Positions 58,679 through 64,000 of a DNA stretch of 64,000 bases are shown in pieces. Both the position numbers and the translations under genes were made by a program. The first letter of the stretch is position 1. Each line of letters begins with the position of its first letter. The DNA lies in NCBI GenBank assembly GCA_022732885.1, contig JAIJTS010000007.1:1-64000 (forward strand). Direction: 5' to 3'. The notes under the pieces are model-generated. The model did no database searches. It was given only the letters and a program-made list of their open reading frames with translations, and was not told the origin of the DNA. Source of the stretch: Atopobium sp. GTDB taxonomy: Bacteria > Actinomycetota > Coriobacteriia > Coriobacteriales > Atopobiaceae.

Positions 58679-59740
58679 TTACCTTTCTCGGTTCACAAAA
58701 AAGTCTGCCATAGACAAAAGTGTGTCGCGAGCGTCTTTAGTAAGTACCACGTTTTCAAGCACAAGTTTTGCCTTATCAACCAAGGCAAGAGCATGCGTGC
58801 GGACAAATTTTATCGCATTAGCGCTTTCCATAAGTTCCACAGCGCGCTGAAGCTCCAAAGTATTGATAGTATGCGCAGAAAGTATGGAGACAAGCTCTGC
58901 CTTTTCTGCTGCGCTAAGGTGTTCTAGTGCGTAGACCACAGCAAGCGTGCGTTTGCCTTCAGTAATGTCTGATCTAAAGTCTTTACCCTGTACCTGGGCG
59001 TTTCCTACCAGATTAAGAAGATCATCTTGTAGCTGGAAGGCAAGGCCAACCTTAAGACCAAAATCCTTGAGTGCATCAAGTGTCTTCTGATCAGCACCAC
59101 CAATGAGAGCGCCTAACACTAAAGGAAATGCAGCTGAGTAGTAGGCAGTTTTTGAAAGCGCCATAAAGAGATACTGTTCAGAAGTAACATCCCAGCGCTC
59201 GTTTTGAGCCCAACCAAGGTCAAGCGCTTGACCTTCAAGAGTATGTTCTTCCATGCTGAGAAGGGCGTCGATAACGCGAACTTTAAGCTGGTCAGAGAGG
59301 TGGTCGGCCACGGTAACGCGTCTGACAACATTGACCAGCGCAGAATCGCCAACGTTGATGGCAAGCCCGGTACCAAGTGTCTTGTAGAGGCACTTCTCGC
59401 CACGGCGAAGCTCTGATTTGTCTGCGATGTCATCGTGAATAAGAGCTGCTGACTGAAAGTCCTCGATAGCACAAGCAACAGGCAGAGCTGCTTCTGCTGA
59501 GCCGCCTACAGCTTCTGCACCTAGACAGCAAAGAACCGGGCGTACGCGCTTGCCGCCACCCGCACTGAAGTGAGTAAGCGGCTGGTAGAGATAGGTGTTC
59601 AAGTCCGCGTGAGTGCGCTCCGAGGGCGTGGCTGCGGACGCTGCAGTTGCTGTGGACGCCGCGGTTGCCGTGGGGAGTCCACGCATAATCTCTGCCTCAA
59701 CGGCAGGGAGTTTTTGTGTGAGGTAGTCAGTGAAGTTCAC
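58679..59740 (-). CDS. Trans-isoprenyl diphosphate synthase
   Basis: This 353-residue all-helical prenyltransferase condenses isopentenyl diphosphate with an allylic primer. First Asp-rich motif: D103-D-I-A-D107 in ALIHDDIADKSELRRG. Second: FQLQDDLLN with KDFRSDITEGKRTL. GGGKRVRP at 61-68 binds pyrophosphate. Residues 22-39 are a low-complexity Ala/Thr repeat (TATAAS twice) absent from family members I know. Product length (C15-C20 or longer) is not readable. GTG 59740 follows AGGA. It sits seven bases after galE and two bases before the peptidoglycan-binding gene, giving a likely three-gene unit for envelope precursors. Confidence 0.9.
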   Translation of the reverse strand: MNFTDYLTQKLPAVEAEIMRGLPTATAASTATAASAATPSERTHADLNTYLYQPLTHFSAGGGKRVRPVLCCLGAEAVGGSAEAALPVACAIEDFQSAALIHDDIADKSELRRGEKCLYKTLGTGLAINVGDSALVNVVRRVTVADHLSDQLKVRVIDALLSMEEHTLEGQALDLGWAQNERWDVTSEQYLFMALSKTAYYSAAFPLVLGALIGGADQKTLDALKDFGLKVGLAFQLQDDLLNLVGNAQVQGKDFRSDITEGKRTLAVVYALEHLSAAEKAELVSILSAHTINTLELQRAVELMESANAIKFVRTHALALVDKAKLVLENVVLTKDARDTLLSMADFFVNRER

Positions 59741-59747
59741 GGAAATC

Positions 59748-60803
59748 CTAGCCGCGATAACCGTCTGGATTCATCGACTGCCACTTCCAGGAGTCGCGAC
59801 ACATATCGGCAAGATTGTATTGAGCCTTCCAGCCAAGCATATCGGCAGCTTTCTGGCAGTCAGCGTAGTTAGTTGCAACGTCACCTGCGCGGCGAGGTTC
59901 AATAACGTAAGGAATCTCTTTGCCGCAAGCCTTTGAGAATGCCTTGATAACGTCAAGCACCGAGCTACCAGTGCCGGTGCCCAGGTTGAAGATTTCAACT
60001 CCCGTACGACCACTCATCCATTTAAGTGCAGCTGCGTGACCAGATGCAAGATCGCAGACATGAATGTAGTCTCGGACACCTGTGCCATCGGGGGTGTTGT
60101 AGTCGTTGCCAAAGACATGAACAGCCTCGCGCTTGCCCACAGCAACCTGAGCCACATAAGGGACCAGGTTGTTTGGAATACCCGCAGGATCTTCTCCAAT
60201 GAGGCCAGACTGATGAGCTCCAATAGGATTGAAGTATCTGAGCAGGACAACGTTCCACTCTGGATCTGCGGTATGAACGTCGGTAAGAATCTGTTCAATC
60301 ATCCATTTGGTCCAGCCATAAGGGTTGGTTGCGTTCTTCTTAGGACTTTGCTCGGTCAGAGGGAGGCTATCTGGGTCTCCGTAGACAGTTGCAGAGCTTG
60401 AGAAAATAATTGACTTACAGCCGTGTTTTCTCATGACATCAAGAAGGGTAAGGGTGTTACCCAGGTTGTTTGTGTAGTACTCGATAGGTTTGGTAACAGA
60501 CTCACCAACGGCCTTGAAGCCCGCAAAGTGGATGACAAAGTTAATGGCGTGCTCATCAAAGATGCGGTTCAGCGCATCTTTGTCGTTGACGTCTGCCTTG
60601 TAGAACGAAAGGCGTTTGGCGTTGTCTTCTCCCACAATAGTTTTGATGCGATCGATAACCTTTGCTGAAGCATTAGAGAGGTCGTCAACAATTACGGTCT
60701 CGTAGCCGGAATTAAGCAGTTCAACAACAGTATGGCTGCCAATAAAGCCCGCGCCACCAGTGACAAGTACGCAGGAATTTTGTGGGATAAGAGCGTCAGA
60801 CAT
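59748..60803 (-). CDS. galE: UDP-glucose 4-epimerase
   Basis: This 351-residue short-chain dehydrogenase-type enzyme interconverts UDP-glucose and UDP-galactose for galactose use and surface glycans. It has CVLVTGGAGFIGSHTVVELLNSGY (NAD), VIHFAGFKAVGESV, FSSSATVYG and NPYGWTKWMIE with the catalytic Ser/Tyr-x-x-x-Lys (Y-G-W-T-K), and LRYFNPIGAHQSGLIGEDP. ATG 60803 follows AAAGGA; the much longer frame upstream overlaps purL and is discounted. It follows purL on the same strand, across 163 bp that contain the second composite palindrome. Confidence 0.95.
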   Translation of the reverse strand: MSDALIPQNSCVLVTGGAGFIGSHTVVELLNSGYETVIVDDLSNASAKVIDRIKTIVGEDNAKRLSFYKADVNDKDALNRIFDEHAINFVIHFAGFKAVGESVTKPIEYYTNNLGNTLTLLDVMRKHGCKSIIFSSSATVYGDPDSLPLTEQSPKKNATNPYGWTKWMIEQILTDVHTADPEWNVVLLRYFNPIGAHQSGLIGEDPAGIPNNLVPYVAQVAVGKREAVHVFGNDYNTPDGTGVRDYIHVCDLASGHAAALKWMSGRTGVEIFNLGTGTGSSVLDVIKAFSKACGKEIPYVIEPRRAGDVATNYADCQKAADMLGWKAQYNLADMCRDSWKWQSMNPDGYRG

Positions 60804-60865
60804 ATCAATCCTTTCGTGGACTATATCGTCATAAGTATACGGCTTTTCCGCGAAGCGTTGTGCGG

Positions 60866-60939
60866 GGCGAGAGACCCAGTCTTTGCGTAGTGTTTGCACA
60901 CAAGAAACCCGGTATCCACATGAAGTAGATACCGGGTTG
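60866..60939. repeat. Composite intergenic element, copy 2: GGCGAGAG plus long palindrome
   Basis: A one-base variant of the octamer (60866-60873) is followed, 36 bases from its start, by a 38-nt palindromic unit (60902-60939). The stem is AACCCGGTATC/GATACCGGGTT. It matches copy 1 at 33 of 38 positions. Where copy 1 has a T-A pair in the stem, this has C-G, so the structure is preserved. It lies between purL and galE. Confidence 0.75.
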
Positions 60940-60966
60940 AAATCACTCGCAACCTGCGGTCGTGCC

Positions 60967-63900
60967 TTACTTGAAGTACTCGACGCCGCCCTCGATGAGA
61001 GGCTGGAACTGATCGCCGGCGGTAAGCTCGGGGATGTTCTTGTAGAGGCCCGCACCAGAGCGCTCTGTGTGGCCCATCTTACCTAGGACGCGACCATCGG
61101 GGCTGGTAATACCCTCGATAGCCAGGACGGAGCCGTTAGGGTTAACGGAGAAGTTCATGCTTGGAGTGCCTGTTGCGTCAACGTACTGAGTTGCAATCTG
61201 GCCGTTTGCCTTGAGCGTCTCAAGCAGCTCGTCGGAGGCAACAAAGCGACCCTCTCCGTGGCTGATGGCAATGGTGTGGATGTCGCCAAGTGCGCACTTG
61301 GAGAGCCATGGGGACATTGTGGAGGCAACGCTGGTGCGAACAAGCTGGCTCTGGTGACGGCCGATGGTGTTGAACGTCAGCGTTGGGCAGGTGTCGTCCA
61401 TAGGGCGAATGTCGCCGTAAGGAACAAGGCCCAGCTTGATAAGTGCCTGGAAGCCGTTGCAGATGCCCAGCATAAGGCCATCGCGCTGCTGCAGAAGCTC
61501 ACGAACAGCCTCGGTAACCTGAGGTGCGCGGAAGAGTGCGCAGATAAACTTAGCAGATCCATCTGGCTCGTCTCCACCGGAGAAACCACCTGGAATCATG
61601 ACAATCTGACTCTTCTTGATGGACTCTGCCAGCGTGTTTGCGGAATCAACAATGTCTTGTGGCGTCAGGTTGTTAATAACCAGCGTGGTTGGGTCAGCAC
61701 CCGCACGCTCAAAGGCGTGCGCGACGTCGTATTCGCAGTTGTTACCTGGGAACACAGGGATGATGACGCGTGGGCGAGCAGGTGCAATAAGAGCTGGACC
61801 AGCATAGGAATGTCGTGTGGATGCACCGTTGAAGCTGATTTTCTCTACAGCCTCGTTAGAACCTTCGCGATAGGGGAAGACCTCCTCAAGTGGGCGCTCC
61901 CATGCTTCCTGGAGCTCGGAGAGGTCGATCTTCTCGCCACATGCGCTAAAGACGTACTCGGACGTGGTGACGCCCAGAGGAGCCACGCACACGCCGTCAA
62001 CGTCGTCAACGGATACGCCGTCTGCCAGCTCAACGATGAAGGCACCGTAGGTTGGCGAGAAGAGCGCGTTGGCAGAAATCTCTGGGACCAGCTCAACGCC
62101 CAGCTTGTTGCCCAGGCAGCTCTTGAAGAGAGCTTCGGCCACGCCGCCGTAACCTGGTGTGGTAATAGCAAGCGCGCTCTTTGACTGGACAAGGGTGTTG
62201 ACCAGCTTGTATGCGGTGAGTAGGGAGTCATTATCGGGAAGAAGGCCGCTCTCGTCATAGGACGGGACAATAGAGATAAGCCTGTGACCTGCACCCTTGA
62301 ACTCGTTGGAGACAATCTTGTCTACCTTGGTAAGGCCGGTGGCAAACGAAACCAGTGTTGGCGGAACGTCTAAGTCCTCAAAGGTGCCGGACATGGAGTC
62401 CTTGCCGCCAACGGCTGCAAGACCAAGGTTTACCTGAGCCATTAATGCGCCGAGAAGTGCTGCGGCTGGCTTGCCCCAACGGTTAGGATTCTGGCCAAGC
62501 TTCTCGAAGTACTCTTGGAAGGTGAGGTAGAGGTCCTGGTACTTAAAGCCGGTAGCAACCAGCTTGGAAACGGACTCAACAACAGAGAGGTATGCACCGC
62601 GGAACTGGTCGGCCTCCATGAGGTAGGGGTTAAAGCCCCAGGCCATACCCGAGACCGTATTGGTTTGTCCCATAACAGGAAGCTTTGCCACCATAGAAAG
62701 AGCAGGGGTCAGCTGACGAGCACCACCAAATGGCATAAGGACGGTACCTGCACCAATAGTGGAGTCAAAGCGCTCGGAAAGGCCCTTGTTAGACGCAACG
62801 TTTAGATCGCGTACCAGCGAGTGGAGTTTCTCGCCAAGGGTTATGCCTGTCCAGGTGCGCTGGTAGGCAAGAGGCTTGGCCAGGCGCACGGTAATTGATT
62901 TAGGTGCGCCGTTCGAGGCAAGAAATGCGCGGCTGATATTGACAATCTTCTGACCGCGCCAGCGCATGACCAGACGAGGATCTTTGGTAACTGTTGCCAC
63001 AATGGTTGCCTCGAGGTTCTCCTCGCGGGCGTACGCGCAGAACTGCTCAACATCTTTTGCCTCAAGCGCAACAGCCATGCGCTCCTGGGACTCGGAGATT
63101 GCCAGTTCAGTGCCATCAAGGCCGTCGTACTTCTTAGGAACAGCATCCAGGTTGACGTCAAGGCCGTCGGCAAGCTCGCCAATAGCAACAGAAACGCCGC
63201 CTGCGCCAAAGTCGTTGCAGCGCTTGATGAGCTTGCAGGCGTCTTCACGGCGGAAGAGGCGCTGGAGCTTGCGCTCAACAGGGGCGTTACCCTTCTGGAC
63301 CTCGGCACCGTCGCGCTCAATGGAGCCAGCGTCGTGAGCCTTGGAAGAACCGGTTGCACCGCCAATGCCATCGCGACCAGTGCGACCGCCGAGAAGAACA
63401 ATGATGTCGCCATCTTCTGGGCGCTCACGACGAACGTGGCTTTGAGGAGTTGCGCCTACAACGGCACCAATCTCCATGCGTTTTGCAACGTAACCTGGGT
63501 GGTAGAGCTCAGAAACCTGGCCCGTAGCAAGGCCAATCTGATTGCCGTAGCTGGAAAAACCTGCAGCGGCCGTACGAACAATGGTGCGCTGAGGCAGCTT
63601 TCCAGGAAGTGTCTGGGAAACAGGAACAGTTGGGTCTGCAGCACCGGTGACACGCATTGCCTGATAGACGTAGCTGCGGCCAGAAAGAGGGTCGCGGATA
63701 GCGCCGCCAATGCAGGTAGCTGCGCCACCAAAAGGCTCAATCTCGGTTGGGTGGTTGTGGGTCTCGTTCTTGAAGAGGAAGAGCCAGTCTTCGTCTTTAC
63801 CGTCAACGTCTACCTTGACCTTTACGGTACAGGCGTTGATTTCTTCTGACTCATCTAGATTGGTGAGGACGCCCTTCTCGCGAAGGTACTTTGCACCAAT

Positions 63901-64000
63901 AGTTGCCATATCCCAAAGAGAGACGGCACGATCTTCTCGCCCAAGCTCTTTGCGCATGGAGAGATACTTCTCAAACGCGGCCTTTACCAGGTCATCATCA
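60967..64000 (-). CDS. purL: Phosphoribosylformylglycinamidine synthase, long PurL (5' end beyond window)
   Basis: This is at least 1,011 codons of a large FGAM synthase; the frame runs off the right edge (DDDLVKAAFEKYLSM...), so the start is not visible. The enzyme converts FGAR and glutamine to FGAM with ATP in purine synthesis. Seen in order: NETHNHPTEIEPFGGAATCIGGAIRDPLSG (ATP/metal), FGAGGVSVAIGELADG, GLAAVGGKDSMSG, and a C-terminal class I glutaminase domain with VFPGNNCEYDVA, IPGGFSGGDEPDGSAKF and LGICNGFQAL (nucleophile Cys), ending with the catalytic His/Glu region near SHGEGRF. The glutaminase is fused, so separate PurQ/PurS are not needed. Confidence 0.95.
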   Translation of the reverse strand, partial: DDDLVKAAFEKYLSMRKELGREDRAVSLWDMATIGAKYLREKGVLTNLDESEEINACTVKVKVDVDGKDEDWLFLFKNETHNHPTEIEPFGGAATCIGGAIRDPLSGRSYVYQAMRVTGAADPTVPVSQTLPGKLPQRTIVRTAAAGFSSYGNQIGLATGQVSELYHPGYVAKRMEIGAVVGATPQSHVRRERPEDGDIIVLLGGRTGRDGIGGATGSSKAHDAGSIERDGAEVQKGNAPVERKLQRLFRREDACKLIKRCNDFGAGGVSVAIGELADGLDVNLDAVPKKYDGLDGTELAISESQERMAVALEAKDVEQFCAYAREENLEATIVATVTKDPRLVMRWRGQKIVNISRAFLASNGAPKSITVRLAKPLAYQRTWTGITLGEKLHSLVRDLNVASNKGLSERFDSTIGAGTVLMPFGGARQLTPALSMVAKLPVMGQTNTVSGMAWGFNPYLMEADQFRGAYLSVVESVSKLVATGFKYQDLYLTFQEYFEKLGQNPNRWGKPAAALLGALMAQVNLGLAAVGGKDSMSGTFEDLDVPPTLVSFATGLTKVDKIVSNEFKGAGHRLISIVPSYDESGLLPDNDSLLTAYKLVNTLVQSKSALAITTPGYGGVAEALFKSCLGNKLGVELVPEISANALFSPTYGAFIVELADGVSVDDVDGVCVAPLGVTTSEYVFSACGEKIDLSELQEAWERPLEEVFPYREGSNEAVEKISFNGASTRHSYAGPALIAPARPRVIIPVFPGNNCEYDVAHAFERAGADPTTLVINNLTPQDIVDSANTLAESIKKSQIVMIPGGFSGGDEPDGSAKFICALFRAPQVTEAVRELLQQRDGLMLGICNGFQALIKLGLVPYGDIRPMDDTCPTLTFNTIGRHQSQLVRTSVASTMSPWLSKCALGDIHTIAISHGEGRFVASDELLETLKANGQIATQYVDATGTPSMNFSVNPNGSVLAIEGITSPDGRVLGKMGHTERSGAGLYKNIPELTAGDQFQPLIEGGVEYFK

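Noticed and set aside
60804..61055. Upstream extension of galE into purL (84 extra residues)
   Set aside because: ATG 60803 has AAAGGA at the right spacing and starts the conserved NAD-binding fold; the extension is low-complexity and overlaps PurL coding.
1..64000. CRISPR array, insertion sequence or prophage
   Set aside because: I saw no regularly spaced repeats, transposase, integrase or phage structural genes on either strand.

Overview
This 64 kb window looks like chromosome from an anaerobic or microaerophilic actinobacterium of the Coriobacteriia. An Atopobium/Lancefieldella/Olsenella-type organism is the best guess. That guess is inference from gene content and a GC content that looks mid-40s, not a database match. 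Anaerobic, fermentative markers are NfnAB electron bifurcation, a CBS-domain family II pyrophosphatase, a transketolase split into two genes, and anaerobic ascorbate and fructose PTS systems. There is one tRNA (Gln, UUG). I see no rRNA, insertion sequence, prophage or CRISPR array.

Layout. 1-13.6 kb: an edge-truncated acidic protein, a GDPD phosphodiesterase, a metal P-type ATPase, a divergent TrmB-like methyltransferase, YfbR, a CobW GTPase, a sirtuin, CBS-pyrophosphatase, and a MORN protein translationally coupled to an OatA-like acyltransferase. 13.6-22.2 kb: EttA, ferritin, asparaginase with an EamA transporter, GH25 lysozyme overlapping a DUF1846 gene, small membrane proteins and Pth2. 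22.2-28 kb: an AT-rich, less conserved stretch with an orphan A24 prepilin peptidase, small regulators, TetR, and two low-complexity lipoproteins flanking manA. 28-37.3 kb: MscL, M32 carboxypeptidase, an aminotransferase/Ddl-like/ROK-kinase run, fruA with a PfkB kinase, and YebC. 37.5-48.1 kb: a DeoR regulator divergent from an L-ascorbate regulon (ulaC-A-B, an unknown propeller-like gene, ulaG-F-E), then transaldolase and split transketolase, which feed the pentose phosphates into central metabolism. 48.1-50.9 kb: an HTH-TPR regulator and an ABC exporter. 51-64 kb (mostly minus strand): nfnBA, pth, pcp, prs, glmU, tRNA-Gln, a peptidoglycan-binding protein, a polyprenyl diphosphate synthase, galE and most of purL.

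The most unusual signal is not a gene. The octamer GGCGAGAA, usually as TGGCGAGAA followed by a purine, occurs 30 times by eye on the two strands, against about 2 expected. It has no strand skew, lies both inside genes and between them, sits in a terminator hairpin, and precedes a duplicated intergenic palindrome. It is dense around housekeeping genes and nearly absent from 21.3-51.6 kb, which includes the AT-rich block and the ascorbate operon. This resembles a DNA-uptake-sequence or Chi-like genome word. Other points: a Ddl-like protein without its metal ligands, a ula operon without ulaD, an ABC exporter whose ribosome binding site is masked by a hairpin, an MscL with a zinc-ribbon tail, and both Pth1- and Pth2-type peptidyl-tRNA hydrolases.
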